This document shows, one piece after another, positions 1 through 9,204 of a stretch of DNA of 64,000 nucleotides; the first letter of the stretch is position 1; each line of letters begins with the position of its first letter. The translations under genes were made by a program, and so were the position numbers. The stretch covers positions 14,550-78,549 of the forward strand of contig JAZDIP010000036.1 in assembly GCA_043804925.1 (NCBI GenBank), in the 5' to 3' direction. The notes beneath the pieces were generated by a model. It searched no databases. It had not been told where the DNA came from and worked only from the letters and a program-made list of their open reading frames with translations. Source of the stretch: ChocPot-Mid sp043804925 (GTDB lineage: Bacteria > Bacteroidota > Ignavibacteria > Kapaibacteriales > UBA2268).

Positions 1-2
1 TG

Positions 3-713
3 ATAAATGCAGGAGGTTTTAATTTAACAAGAACCGATGATGATATGATAAGCCGTGGTGACAGAGAAATGCATATAAGGGATATGCGGGCAATTGTAAA
101 CGAAGCATTAGCAAAAAAAAATGAATTTGATGATAAATTAAACTTACAGATTAATAAACACTATTCATATTTATCCGGTAACAAACCTGATTCAATAGGT
201 GATGTAATTCTAAATAGGTCAAGAACGAACAACCGGATTTCTTCGGAAGAACAAAGCCGTGCTGTTACTTTGAGGAAGGTCCAACGAAGAATCTCTTTCC
301 TGAAAACAAATCTTAGTTCCGATTTAATGCGAAGAGATGATTATGATTCAAAGGCAAGGCAATACGAAATAGAAATACAGAAGAAATATGCCATACCTTT
401 TGCATGCCTTGTTTTCGTTTTAGTAGGATGTCCATTGGGTGTAATGACCAAAGGCGGTAATTTTGGAATTAGTGCCGCTATAAGTCTGGCATTTTATATA
501 CTCTATTGGGCTTGTCTGATAGGGGGTGAAAAACTTGCTGACAGGGGGATGCTTAATCCTGTTTTAGGTATGTGGGCTGGTGATATTTTAATATTTATAA
601 TAGGGATAGTTCTTATCTTCAAAGTTAACAATGAATCAATTGGAATCCCCGGCAGAAAATTTATAGCTAAATTATTTGAAAGATTTAATAAAGGTCACAC
701 AATAGGCAAATAA
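3..713 (+). CDS. LptF/LptG-family LPS export permease, 5' end cut off by the window
   Basis: This is the C-terminal part of an inner-membrane permease of the YjgP/YjgQ (LptF/LptG) family, which with LptB drives lipopolysaccharide from the inner membrane onto the Lpt bridge. The frame stays open to the first bases of the window, so the ATG at 45 is internal. The visible piece begins in the periplasmic jellyroll and has the family signature SRGDREMHI. It then runs through a charged, possibly coiled segment and ends with three hydrophobic helices (residues about 115-200 from the first ATG), including the motif KKYAIPFACLVFVLVGCPLG. The sequence cannot decide between LptF and LptG. It converges on the glycosyltransferase operon below, which fits an envelope-glycan neighbourhood. 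Confidence 0.85.
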   Translation: MNAGGFNLTRTDDDMISRGDREMHIRDMRAIVNEALAKKNEFDDKLNLQINKHYSYLSGNKPDSIGDVILNRSRTNNRISSEEQSRAVTLRKVQRRISFLKTNLSSDLMRRDDYDSKARQYEIEIQKKYAIPFACLVFVLVGCPLGVMTKGGNFGISAAISLAFYILYWACLIGGEKLADRGMLNPVLGMWAGDILIFIIGIVLIFKVNNESIGIPGRKFIAKLFERFNKGHTIGK

Positions 714-722
714 ATAAATGAA

Positions 723-1832
723 TTAATTTTTGCCCAACAATTGTTTATATAAATCCAAATATTTTTGTGTTGTCACTTCAATGCTGAATTCTTTTACTAA
801 TTCCTTTGAATTATCTCCATAGCTTTTTCTTAATTGCTCATCGTTTGCCAATTCGAGAATGGCTTCTGACAAACTTTGGCAATCTCCAATATTACATAAA
901 ATGCCATTTACCTTGTCATTGACAATTTCAGGAATTCCGCCTGCTTTGGTTGCGGCTATTGGCAAACCGACTGACATTGCGTCGAGAATGGATGTTCCCA
1001 ATCCTTCTTCTTTTGAAGACAAGACAAAAATATCGAATAAATTAAGTAGTTCACCTATATCAGTTCTGAAACCTGTAAAAATAAAATTCTGCCCGATAGC
1101 TAATTCTTTTACAAGATTTTTCATTTGTTTTAGCAGTTCGCCATCTCCGACTGCAACAAAAACAATGTTACTCCTTCTATCCAATATTTCTTTTGCTGAT
1201 TTTATCAAAGTAGGATAATCCTTATGGTCTGCAAAGGCAGCTATTGTTCCAACGACAATTTTGTTCTCAACTCCGAGCTCGGATTTCAAACTTTCGGAAT
1301 TATAATTCAGATATTTTTCGGTATCCACTCCACTATGAATAGCAAAAAGTTTATTTTTATTTTTTATATACGGTTTCATTACATTTTTTATAGCTTCGGA
1401 AACGCAAACAATTTTATCAACTTTATGGGAATTATATTTCCATTTGCTAAGAAAATTTCCCGATATTTTAAAATCCACTCTTCTTACTCCAATTAATTTG
1501 GGTTTTGAATAGAAGAATTTACTTAACAAACCAATGGACAAAGAATGGGATGAATGACAATTAATGATGTTGCAACTATTATTTTTTGCATACTTTGCAA
1601 TCTTATAGGCACTTAACAAATCGAATTCATTTTTGTATTTAATTGCTGAATGAGGATAGTTATTTTTAAAAAGTATTTTATGTATTTCAGAATTTTCCCT
1701 GCAAAAAAAATGGGAATTTATTCCTGATTGAAGCTCCCTTTCTAACAAATACAATGCCTGCTTTTGGCCTCCCCGCCAACCGTTTTCTAAATCAATATGC
1801 AATACCTTTATTTTATTCAAATATTTTGACAT
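723..1832 (-). CDS. GT4-family glycosyltransferase
   Basis: A 369-residue GT-B fold glycosyltransferase, expected to move a sugar from a nucleotide donor onto a surface glycan or LPS core at the cytoplasmic face. The N-terminal Rossmann half opens with KVLHIDLENGWRGG. The C-terminal GT4 half begins near residue 190 with VVGTIAAFADHKDY and contains the donor-site motif EEGLGTSILDAM near residue 275, followed by GLPIAATKAGGIPEIV. The usual second Glu of the EX7E motif is replaced by Asp (ILDAM). It is the last gene of a five-gene operon, 19 bases after the GT2 gene. Donor and acceptor cannot be read from sequence. Confidence 0.85.
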   Translation of the reverse strand: MSKYLNKIKVLHIDLENGWRGGQKQALYLLERELQSGINSHFFCRENSEIHKILFKNNYPHSAIKYKNEFDLLSAYKIAKYAKNNSCNIINCHSSHSLSIGLLSKFFYSKPKLIGVRRVDFKISGNFLSKWKYNSHKVDKIVCVSEAIKNVMKPYIKNKNKLFAIHSGVDTEKYLNYNSESLKSELGVENKIVVGTIAAFADHKDYPTLIKSAKEILDRRSNIVFVAVGDGELLKQMKNLVKELAIGQNFIFTGFRTDIGELLNLFDIFVLSSKEEGLGTSILDAMSVGLPIAATKAGGIPEIVNDKVNGILCNIGDCQSLSEAILELANDEQLRKSYGDNSKELVKEFSIEVTTQKYLDLYKQLLGKN

Positions 1833-1851
1833 TATGTTTTCCTGATTCCTA

Positions 1852-2619
1852 TTATTGTTTTCTTGTTTCGCTGATTTTCATTTTATTCATTTCCCATAAA
1901 TTGATATATTTTAAGTATATACCTATTGAAGAATTAAAAGATAATAGAAGTCCGTTTTTTCCATCTAAGAAACCAAATTTAATAATATACATTTTAAAGA
2001 ACTTGAGAACGGCATTACATAAAGCTTTAATTATTGAGGAATTTTTATTTAATTCAAACTTTTCCATTGCTGACAGTACTGCATAATTTTTCATTCTATC
2101 GAAGTGCTGATTTACACTCTGATAAGTATAATGCAATATACATTCATTAATTATACCTATAGGTTCTCTCATATCGACATATTCATGAATTATCTTTTCA
2201 TTGAAATTCCCAAAATTTCTATTAAATAGTCTTAGTGGCAAATCATTTTGCCACCCACAGTATTTTATCATTTTCCCAAGATAATAAGACTTCCGATTAA
2301 TTTTATATCCATTGAATTGGGGTCTGTTTAGTATTGATTGAATATTTTCCTTGAGTTCCTGACTTACTACTTCATCGGCATCAACCGATAAAATCCAATC
2401 ATATTTTGCATTATCCACTGCAAATTTCTTTGTTTTCCCGAAACCCATCCATTGTATTTCAATGATTTTGCAACCATATCTTCTGCAAATATCGAGTGTG
2501 CCATCAACAGAACCGGAATCAACAACAAGTATTTCATCAGCCCATTTTAAGGCATCCAGACATCTTTCAATGTTTAATTCTTCATTCTTTGTTATTATGG
2601 TTACAGATAGTTTTTCCAT
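1852..2619 (-). CDS. GT2-family glycosyltransferase, WaaE/KdtX-like
   Basis: A 255-residue GT-A glycosyltransferase. It starts SVTIITKNEELNIERCLDAL and has the metal-binding DAD triplet at residues 80-82 (SVDADE). The segment DEILVVDSGSVDGTLDI and the downstream KSYYLGKMIKYCGW and ERMKNYA-like patterns are typical of the WaaE/KdtX family, which adds glucose to the inner core of lipopolysaccharide. The C-terminus has a hydrophobic stretch that may lie on the membrane. It starts one base after the stop of the upstream GT4 gene, so translation is probably coupled. The linkage made here is inferred only from the family. Confidence 0.85.
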   Translation of the reverse strand: MEKLSVTIITKNEELNIERCLDALKWADEILVVDSGSVDGTLDICRRYGCKIIEIQWMGFGKTKKFAVDNAKYDWILSVDADEVVSQELKENIQSILNRPQFNGYKINRKSYYLGKMIKYCGWQNDLPLRLFNRNFGNFNEKIIHEYVDMREPIGIINECILHYTYQSVNQHFDRMKNYAVLSAMEKFELNKNSSIIKALCNAVLKFFKMYIIKFGFLDGKNGLLLSFNSSIGIYLKYINLWEMNKMKISETRKQ

Positions 2620-2620
2620 G

Positions 2621-3769
2621 TTATTTTTTCAAATCACTGATAATATCCAAAATAAGTTTCCCACGATTTTCCCATAAAAACTGTTGTGAAAATTCTGCAA
2701 TATTTTCACACATCTGCTTGACTATCGTTGGATTGCTTAATAGGTAAATGATTTTATTTGCTAAATCCTCTGTATTTCCGGGTTCAAAAAACAAACCTGT
2801 TTTGTTTTCTTCTATTAATTCCCTGCATGTAGGTAAATCGGATGCTATAACAGGTATGTTATAGCTGTAATAATCAAACAATTTCAAAGGTGATGTCAAG
2901 TATTTGTTAAAGAAATTATCTTCTAATGGTACTATACCGATTAAAGTCTTTTCAAGATATTTTTTCAATTTGTTCTTGGGAAGCCAGCCTTCAACAATTA
3001 CTTTATCGAATAAAGCCATATTTATTCTTTTATCATCGAGTAAATCCAGTTCTTGTCTACTTTTAGCACCAATTAATAATACGGTTATACCATATTCAAT
3101 CAATTTAGTTGCCTCCAAAAGAGTGTCGATTCCTTTAAGTTTGTCAAAGGAACCGATATATGTTATATATTTTTTCCTTCTTTCTCTGATGAATTCCGGT
3201 TTATTCAATCCCGTCCTTACAAGAAAAAATTTCGTATTCTTGAATATTTTTTTATAAAGTTCAATTTGTGAATTTTGCAGGCATAATACTGCTGATAATT
3301 GAGGAATATATTTTTTTTCCAATTTTTCAAATTTACGTTTTTTACTTTTTTCCAAATCATCCCTAACAGACAAGTCAGCATAAAAATCGTGAGATTCAAA
3401 CAACACAGGTAAACCATATTTTTTCTTCAATTTAACAAGAAACGGAAGGAAAGTGTTCCTTCTTGTAATAATTGCATCCAGTTCTTTTTTTTCACATAAA
3501 GAACATAATTCTTTATAGTAATGTCTATAAAGAAAATAATTTGAATAGTTCTGCAAAAAAGAATGATATGTCTTAATTACTAAATTCTCAGGTACATCCA
3601 AATTAAAACGCAACTTTATAATATCATTCGGATTCGTTTGTATTTTTTTTGTTAAAAATAAATATACTTTTTCGAAATGTTTTGACATTCCAATAGCGTT
3701 GTAAAGAACAAAAGTTTCACTGGGTGAACTTGATGGTAAAATTCCTGAATGTACGTATGCAATATTCAT
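2621..3769 (-). CDS. GT4-like glycosyltransferase
   Basis: A 382-residue GT-B glycosyltransferase with an N-terminal Rossmann domain (NIAYVHSGILPSSSPSETFV) and a GT4 C-terminal domain starting near residue 195 (KKYITYIGSFDKLKGIDTLL). The donor-binding region reads SPLKLFDYYSYNIPVIASDLPTC, where SPLKLF-[DE]Y is the form common in bacterial GT4 enzymes of capsule and LPS clusters. The start codon overlaps the stop of the methyltransferase gene by four bases. Base composition is very AT-rich, like its operon neighbours, so the cluster looks uniform in origin. The substrate is unknown. Confidence 0.82.
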   Translation of the reverse strand: MNIAYVHSGILPSSSPSETFVLYNAIGMSKHFEKVYLFLTKKIQTNPNDIIKLRFNLDVPENLVIKTYHSFLQNYSNYFLYRHYYKELCSLCEKKELDAIITRRNTFLPFLVKLKKKYGLPVLFESHDFYADLSVRDDLEKSKKRKFEKLEKKYIPQLSAVLCLQNSQIELYKKIFKNTKFFLVRTGLNKPEFIRERRKKYITYIGSFDKLKGIDTLLEATKLIEYGITVLLIGAKSRQELDLLDDKRINMALFDKVIVEGWLPKNKLKKYLEKTLIGIVPLEDNFFNKYLTSPLKLFDYYSYNIPVIASDLPTCRELIEENKTGLFFEPGNTEDLANKIIYLLSNPTIVKQMCENIAEFSQQFLWENRGKLILDIISDLKK

Positions 3770-4479
3770 ATTGAGTTCTTTCTGATTAAGACGAGCAAAT
3801 ATGCTGCCTTGTGAGGAAATAATTTATTAAATAATTTATCTATTATAATTGTGTACTTGTTTACCGGTACATTGAAATATGCAAAAAACCTGATAGTGCG
3901 ATTATTGACAATAAGCAATGTTTTAATAATGTTAAAGTTTTCTTTAATACAAGCATTGTTTAATATGTTTTTATCGAATGAATGTAAATGCCCGCTTGTA
4001 TGGTAATATTTACCGCAAACATCACACTTTTTAGTTTTTACTGAAAGATTTTCCTTGTATGGAGTAGTGATTATTGCAAACCCATCTATCTTTAGTAATG
4101 AATAAATTTTTTCTATTACCCTTTTGTAATCCGGTATATGCTCTATAACTTCCTGACAGACAACTAAATCAAAATCCTTTTCATTGTATTCAAACATATC
4201 TGAATTTAATATTCTTATATTTTTGTCATTTATATTCTCTTTAAAATATGATAGACGTTCCGATGATTTGTCAACTGAAGTTACTTCGTATTTGTTTTTT
4301 GCCAACAGGTAGGACATATACCCAGTTCCACACCCTAAATCAAGCACTTTCCTGATATTTTTTGGTAAGTAAGATATAATCTGATGGTACCTTAAAAGCT
4401 CATTCTTATAAAGTTTTGTCTTCTTTGGTGCTTCCCAAATATTATAAATATTGTCTTTATAGTGTATGCAATCAACCAT
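3766..4479 (-). CDS. Class I SAM-dependent methyltransferase
   Basis: A 237-residue methyltransferase. The AdoMet-binding glycine motif DLGCGTG is at residues 47-53, followed by the acidic SVDKSSERL (end of strand 2) and the VVCQEVIEHI segment typical of the Methyltransf_11/UbiE-COQ5 fold. Near residues 152-164 is a C-x2-C-x4-H-x3-H cluster (CDVCGKYYHTSGH) that could hold a metal or serve as a substrate lid. It overlaps the genes on both sides (8 bases with the upstream GT4, 4 bases with the downstream GT4), so it is co-translated with glycosyltransferases. It probably methylates a sugar or lipid-linked glycan, which is an inference from context. Confidence 0.82.
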   Translation of the reverse strand: MVDCIHYKDNIYNIWEAPKKTKLYKNELLRYHQIISYLPKNIRKVLDLGCGTGYMSYLLAKNKYEVTSVDKSSERLSYFKENINDKNIRILNSDMFEYNEKDFDLVVCQEVIEHIPDYKRVIEKIYSLLKIDGFAIITTPYKENLSVKTKKCDVCGKYYHTSGHLHSFDKNILNNACIKENFNIIKTLLIVNNRTIRFFAYFNVPVNKYTIIIDKLFNKLFPHKAAYLLVLIRKNSI

Positions 4480-5701
4480 TACTTGTTATGCTATTAAATA
4501 TACCAACTAATTTTTCTGCCTGTTTTTTTCTGTCATATCCGTTAATAAAGTTATAATTTTCCGACAAGGTCAATTCTCCGTTCCTTTTCATTTCTATCAT
4601 TTTGAGCAACTTCCTTTTTAAATCGGAAATATCATTTTCAAGAGTTAAAAAGCTATTCCCATAAGACTCTAAAAAGGTTGACAACTCACCAAATTTAGTA
4701 ATAATTCCAAGAACCGGTTTTCTCAATTTAATATACTCAAATACTTTTGCAGGAAAAAATTCTGTTCCATCCATACCGGTTGCCAAAAGAAGAAGAATAT
4801 CCGAACATGCAGCAATTTCCAAACATTCAAGATGTGATTTGTATCCTTTGAATGTAACATCATCTTCAAGATTTTTATATTTTTTCAGCCATGCATTTTT
4901 TGTATTATTCCCAATCACCAGCAACTTTATTGGAAAAGATTTTACGAAAGTTTCTTTTTTTAATTCACTCATCACTTTTAACAAATTATCAATAGAATGT
5001 AGTTTGCTCAATCTCCCATAATACAAAATATTCAAACAATTCTCTTCATTCGTAATTCGTAATTCGTAATTCGTAATTGATTCAAAATCTTCGCTGTCAA
5101 ATCCATTCATAATAACGGTTATTTTATCAAGACTATATATCTTTTTAAAATTATCGGCGGCAGCTTGAGTACATACAACAATATGGTCAGCTTGATTAAC
5201 TACTAATTCTTCCAGTTCTTTGTTTTTTTCTTTGTTATGAAAATCTTTAAAACTTGGATTCTTTGTCCACTCATCACGGAAATCAGCAATCCATGGAATA
5301 TTTAGACGGCTTTTAATTTTCATCGCTGTCAAATGAACTGAATGTGGTGGAGAGGTAGAAAAAATCAAATCAATTTTATAATCTATAATAATATTTTGTA
5401 CTTCTTTTAAAGCAGTATATTCCCAAAACTTTTGTTTGTCAGGTACAAAAAAATTCTTCAATAATTTATTTCTAAACTCTCCGGGACAATAATCGCCAAA
5501 ATCTGCTGTTTTGTATATTGCTGTCTCTTCCGGGATTTCTTTCAAAAGAGTGTTATCTGTTGTTTCTACTTTATGCTTTGAGGTTAATACAATTGACCTG
5601 TATCCATAATGATATATGTATTTAATAAATTTCACAACCCTTTGCACTGTAGGACCACCATCAGGAGGAAAATTATATGTCAAAATAAGCACATTTTTCA
5701 T
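4472..5701 (-). CDS. GT4-family glycosyltransferase carrying an in-frame octamer repeat
   Basis: A 409-residue GT-B enzyme and first gene of the five-gene glycan operon. The N-terminus (NVLILTYNFPPDGGPTVQRV) is of the WbuB/ExpE7-like type. The GT4 domain begins near residue 220 (NILYYGRLSKLHSIDNLL), and the donor motif is FFPAKVFEYIKLRKPVLGI near residue 325. An unusual feature is a run of the 8-bp unit ATTCGTAA in the middle of the gene (5047-5079), translated as NYELRITNE. It falls between the acceptor domain and the first strand of the donor domain, a position that could tolerate an insertion. The same kind of unit recurs in intergenic DNA near 51.4 kb. Confidence 0.85.
   Translation of the reverse strand: MKNVLILTYNFPPDGGPTVQRVVKFIKYIYHYGYRSIVLTSKHKVETTDNTLLKEIPEETAIYKTADFGDYCPGEFRNKLLKNFFVPDKQKFWEYTALKEVQNIIIDYKIDLIFSTSPPHSVHLTAMKIKSRLNIPWIADFRDEWTKNPSFKDFHNKEKNKELEELVVNQADHIVVCTQAAADNFKKIYSLDKITVIMNGFDSEDFESITNYELRITNEENCLNILYYGRLSKLHSIDNLLKVMSELKKETFVKSFPIKLLVIGNNTKNAWLKKYKNLEDDVTFKGYKSHLECLEIAACSDILLLLATGMDGTEFFPAKVFEYIKLRKPVLGIITKFGELSTFLESYGNSFLTLENDISDLKRKLLKMIEMKRNGELTLSENYNFINGYDRKKQAEKLVGIFNSITSNG
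5047..5079. repeat. Octamer repeat ATTCGTAA x4 inside a coding region
   Basis: Four head-to-tail copies of the 8-bp unit ATTCGTAA lie within the GT4 gene at 4472-5701. The array length is not a multiple of three, yet the frame stays open on both sides. Related units in the opposite orientation lie right after the stop codon of the TMTC-like gene at 51397-51436. Confidence 0.8.
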
Positions 5702-5802
5702 TTGAATACCTTATCATTCATTATTCGTTATTATTATATTACAAAGATAAAAAATAGCTAACATATTTGTTTCAATAAAATGTTCATTAGTCTTATCGTT
5801 TT

Positions 5803-7284
5803 TTACTTAGCTTTTCCTCTGACCTTTTCCAAAGCCCATTGAAATATTTTCATATATTCAAGGGCAGATTTTGATGAGGAAAAATCTTGATACATTGCAT
5901 TTTGCCTAATGATAGTCCAATGCGGCTCTTTGTTATAAATATTCAAAGCTCGTCTTATAGCATAAGCAAAATCGTCTGCATTATATTGCCAAAAAAGAAA
6001 TCCTGTCCCTGTTCCTGTATCCAAATTGTATTCAAATACAGTATCTGCAAGACCACCGGTGTCTCTTACAACCGGTATTGTGCCATACTTTAAGGCGTAC
6101 ATTTGCGTTAAACCGCATGGTTCAAATCGTGAGGGCATGAGCAGGAAATCAGATGCTGCGATAACTCTGTGTGCTAATCTGTTATGGTAGCCAATATCAA
6201 TAAATGCTTTCCCGGGATATTTAAAAGCTATGTAATTGAAATAATCTTCATATTTCTTATCACCTGCACCTAAGATGGTTATTCTGCAAAGATTGCTACT
6301 GAGCAAACCCTCCAATTTATTGATTAACAAATCAATTCCTTTTTGCTCGGTCAGCCGGGTAACCATACCGAGAAGCGGCAAATCAAGATTATCGGATTCA
6401 CTCAGACCGCGCTCCTTAAGAAAATTGTACTTATTTATTATCTTTCCCCGAATATAATCCTTTGAATACTTCGAATATAGAAACTCGTCAATTTCAGGGT
6501 CCCATTCATGGTAGTAAACTCCATTTAGAACACCTATTAAATCATTTGCTCTATGATTCAAAATATCCTGTAATCCTTCGCTGAAATATGGGGTTCTTAT
6601 TTCTTTGGCATAAGTCGGACTTACGGTTGTTATCTTGTCGGCAAACATTATTCCGGTTTTCATTGCGTTCACCTTGCCGTGAAGTTCAAACCACGAACCC
6701 GGGTAAACTTCACTCAAACCGAATTGCGAAAAAAACGTTGCCCTGAACGGGTCGAACCATCCCTGGTATGCCAAATTATGTATCGTAAAAACTCCGGCAG
6801 TTTTCGAAAATCTTGGGTCATTCCTGTAATGAGATTTCAAAAATGCCATCGTATATGCCGTATGAAAATCGTGCGCATGAATTATATCCGGAGTAATGTT
6901 CAGAGCTTTCACTGCCTCGAATACTGCTCTGCTCAAAAAAATGAACCTCCTGTCGTTATCACCGTATTCATTAGGGTCCCCATATATTCCCCGCCTGTCG
7001 AAATAGTCGTTGTTTTCTATTAGATAAACAGGAAAATTTGAGCCGGGTAGTTTGCCATACCACAGATGGGCGAACTCCACCCACGAACCCATAGGAACAT
7101 ACAAAACCAAATATGTGGGGACAAAACCGTATTCGTGTATATCAATAAAAGAATATTTCGGTAGAAACAAATATGCCGATTGCCCGAATTTGCTCCATTC
7201 GGCTGGTAAAGAAGAGGCAACATCCGCTAATCCTCCTGCTTTCGCCAATGGCGCCGCTTCTGCTGAAGCAATTACTATTTCCAT
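5803..7284 (-). CDS. glgA: Glycogen synthase (ADP-glucose, GT5)
   Basis: A 493-residue bacterial glycogen synthase that extends alpha-1,4-glucan from ADP-glucose in the cytoplasm. The N-terminal substrate motif is KAGGLADV starting at Lys15, the position that binds ADP-glucose in the Escherichia coli enzyme. The second GGL motif is RDTGGLADTV near residue 410, preceded by the GT-B signature SRFEPCGLTQMYALKYG. Length matches the family. It lies upstream of the surface-glycan operon on the same strand with a 100-base gap and may be transcribed separately. No other glycogen gene is nearby. The start ATG is followed directly by the canonical MEIVIASAEAAPLAKAGG. Confidence 0.95.
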   Translation of the reverse strand: MEIVIASAEAAPLAKAGGLADVASSLPAEWSKFGQSAYLFLPKYSFIDIHEYGFVPTYLVLYVPMGSWVEFAHLWYGKLPGSNFPVYLIENNDYFDRRGIYGDPNEYGDNDRRFIFLSRAVFEAVKALNITPDIIHAHDFHTAYTMAFLKSHYRNDPRFSKTAGVFTIHNLAYQGWFDPFRATFFSQFGLSEVYPGSWFELHGKVNAMKTGIMFADKITTVSPTYAKEIRTPYFSEGLQDILNHRANDLIGVLNGVYYHEWDPEIDEFLYSKYSKDYIRGKIINKYNFLKERGLSESDNLDLPLLGMVTRLTEQKGIDLLINKLEGLLSSNLCRITILGAGDKKYEDYFNYIAFKYPGKAFIDIGYHNRLAHRVIAASDFLLMPSRFEPCGLTQMYALKYGTIPVVRDTGGLADTVFEYNLDTGTGTGFLFWQYNADDFAYAIRRALNIYNKEPHWTIIRQNAMYQDFSSSKSALEYMKIFQWALEKVRGKAK

Positions 7285-7526
7285 ACTTCGATACTACCTT
7301 TTATTTGAAATCACCAAATACAAAATTACAAAATTAGCAATAAATCCTTACTTATCGGTTTTTCGCTCATCTTTACCGCAAGGATATTTTCGCTTTTAAA
7401 TAATCCTGAATAATTATTCATTGTTATTGAAACATTTGGTAAATAAAAATTTTTTCTTTGAATAAATTTTTTTATTTCTTAATTTTACCAAAATATGATA
7501 TCATTAACAATTAATTTTGAGGTACC

Positions 7527-8468
7527 ATGAAAACATTCCTAATAATTATACAAATTCTGGTAGCAGGTGCTGTAATTATAACCGCTGTCCGTATGTATTT
7601 TACAGTTAACAAGCTTTGGAAACGTAAAAGCGACCAGGAAGTATGCAATAGCATATCTATTTTCGCATACGTTCTTGCTCTCGCCGTACATACTCCATTT
7701 ATGATAAAATTTGCACTCATTGACAAGAATTATGTTATGGCAACAAATGATGGACTTCAGGTTCTTGCATACATTCTGGTTATAATTATTGGTACCGGAT
7801 TTTGGGTACGGGCAAATAAAAGAACCGGATTTTTTACTCTGGTGAAAAAGTCACTGCGATTAGAAAGTAAAGAATCAGGGCATCTTATGAAATCTCTGAT
7901 TCGGCCAAGTGGCGCTCAGGAAATTATTGACATCTTAAGAAAGATTGCTCGCCTTGACAATGACCTTTCCGAATCGGAAATAAAAATAATAAAAGATTTT
8001 GCCAAAAACTGGGATATTGAAATTTCAAGCATGGAAGAATGGAAGGCATCCGAACAATCATCCCTAATGGATGTAAGGGAAAGCGTTGAAAAATACCTGA
8101 ATCTTTCACCTCCGGTAAAACAGGCATCAGAGCTTCTTGACTTATTCAAGTTAATTGTAAAAGCCGACAATGTAGTTACTATCGAGGAAGAACTTTTCAT
8201 AGCCGAAGCAACCGGGTTAATTAATAGCTATGTACATAAAGAAGATAATCCGAAGATGTACCAGGTTTTACTTGTTCCTCAAAAGAAAAAGAAAATAAAA
8301 GCAATGGCTGAGATTTTCCCGAATAACGAGATGGTTGACAGAAGAGGTGGTAAAGTACTTATTCAAGGTAAATATTATTCTAAGGAATTTGCCGAAGAGG
8401 TCTGTAAGAATTATATGGAACTCGGAATTTTCAGCATCTGGGAGGAAATCGAATCGATCGCAGCTTAA
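7527..8468 (+). CDS. Membrane-anchored TerB-like domain protein
   Basis: A 313-residue protein that I assign only by domain. Three hydrophobic helices occupy residues about 4-25, 45-66 and 78-97. A cytoplasmic part follows with two helical segments that look like a TerB/DjlA-N fold: IARLDNDLSESEIKIIKDFA near residue 140 and LFKLIVKADNVVTIEEELFI near residue 210. Acidic residues sit where TerB-type domains bind metal. The C-terminal 60 residues (from KKIKAMAEIF) form a separate small domain ending YSKEFAEEVCKNYMELGIFS. The RBS TTGAGG lies close upstream of the ATG. It is monocistronic, followed by 0.7 kb of non-coding repeats. Function unknown; it could be an envelope stress sensor. Confidence 0.6.
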   Translation: MKTFLIIIQILVAGAVIITAVRMYFTVNKLWKRKSDQEVCNSISIFAYVLALAVHTPFMIKFALIDKNYVMATNDGLQVLAYILVIIIGTGFWVRANKRTGFFTLVKKSLRLESKESGHLMKSLIRPSGAQEIIDILRKIARLDNDLSESEIKIIKDFAKNWDIEISSMEEWKASEQSSLMDVRESVEKYLNLSPPVKQASELLDLFKLIVKADNVVTIEEELFIAEATGLINSYVHKEDNPKMYQVLLVPQKKKKIKAMAEIFPNNEMVDRRGGKVLIQGKYYSKEFAEEVCKNYMELGIFSIWEEIESIAA

Positions 8469-8605
8469 TTAATTGTTAATGGTCAATTGTTAATTGTTAA
8501 TTGTTCTCCGGTTCTGCCGGTTGTTACAACCGACAGTTATGTCTTAATTTAAAATTTAAAATCAATTTAAAAATAACCACTAAAACCTTAGTAACACTAA
8601 ATACT

Positions 8606-8726
8606 AAAGATTGCTTCATCCCGATGAATCGGGATTCGCAATGACTTGCGTGGATTGTTGCTGTCCTGCGGACAGTAAACCGATATAACCGGTCATTGCG
8701 AGGAACGAAGTGACGAAGCAATCTTT
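8606..8726. repeat. Palindromic MITE-like element, copy 1
   Basis: The ends are the exact inverted repeat AAAGATTGCTTC / GAAGCAATCTTT. A second nested inverted pair, GCAATGAC / GTCATTGC, lies at 8638-8645 and 8692-8699. A diverged copy is at 25265-25373. There is no coding capacity, so mobilisation would have to be in trans. Confidence 0.7.
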
Positions 8727-9192
8727 TTAATTTTACCCACTATTAATAATGAAGAACCAAAGTTTCTTTCCATCTCTTACCTTATTGCCTTTTAATTTAA
8801 AATTTAAAATCAATTTAAAATGTTTCAATCAAACTAAACCTTAGTAACCAACCCCCAATTCCCAACTCCCAACCCCTAATCCCCGTCCCCTCAATCGCTT
8901 ACAGCGAATTAGCCAAAACTAAAATATTAACAAATAATGAAAACAATATTATTTCGTCATAGTGTTTTATTAAAAAATAAAATATTTTTTGAGATTTTTT
9001 CCTTATTATTGTTTTATTATATAATTGTTAATGCAACAATTTGAAAAATAATTTAAAAAAAAATAAAAAAATATTTTGCTAATTAAAAAATATTAATTAT
9101 TTTTAACATTATGTCTTTAGTAATGTGAATAAAAGTATATAAAATAATTGTAAAAAATAAGAAATAATTTAAAAAAATGTTTAAATAATTTT

Positions 9193-9198
9193 AGGAGG
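9193..9198 (+). promoter_or_regulatory. Strong Shine-Dalgarno AGGAGG before a GTG start
   Basis: AGGAGG sits six bases upstream of GTG at 9205. This fixes the start of the 840-residue surface protein at GTG, directly before a classical signal peptide. It is among the strongest ribosome-binding sites in the window. Confidence 0.85.
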
Positions 9199-9204
9199 TT
9201 TTAC

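Larger units (their letters stand above)
8469..9204. other. 736-bp intergenic region built of short repeats and an AT-rich leader
   Basis: No gene is visible. The first part holds AATTGTTAATTG-type units (8471-8507), two copies of an AT-rich 29-mer (8544-8572 and 8792-8820) and a palindromic element with 12-bp ends (8606-8726). Next is a C-rich run of CCCAAYTCCC-like units (8848-8892). The last 260 bases are almost pure A/T, with several TATAAT-like boxes, and lead into the strong RBS of the surface-protein gene at 9205. I would place that gene's promoter in this last part, but cannot fix it to a base. Confidence 0.7.

Noticed and set aside
723..7284. Single transcription unit from glgA through the glycan operon
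   Set aside because: The 100-base AT-rich gap between glgA and the first glycosyltransferase could hold a promoter, and glycogen synthesis is functionally separate, so I did not join them.
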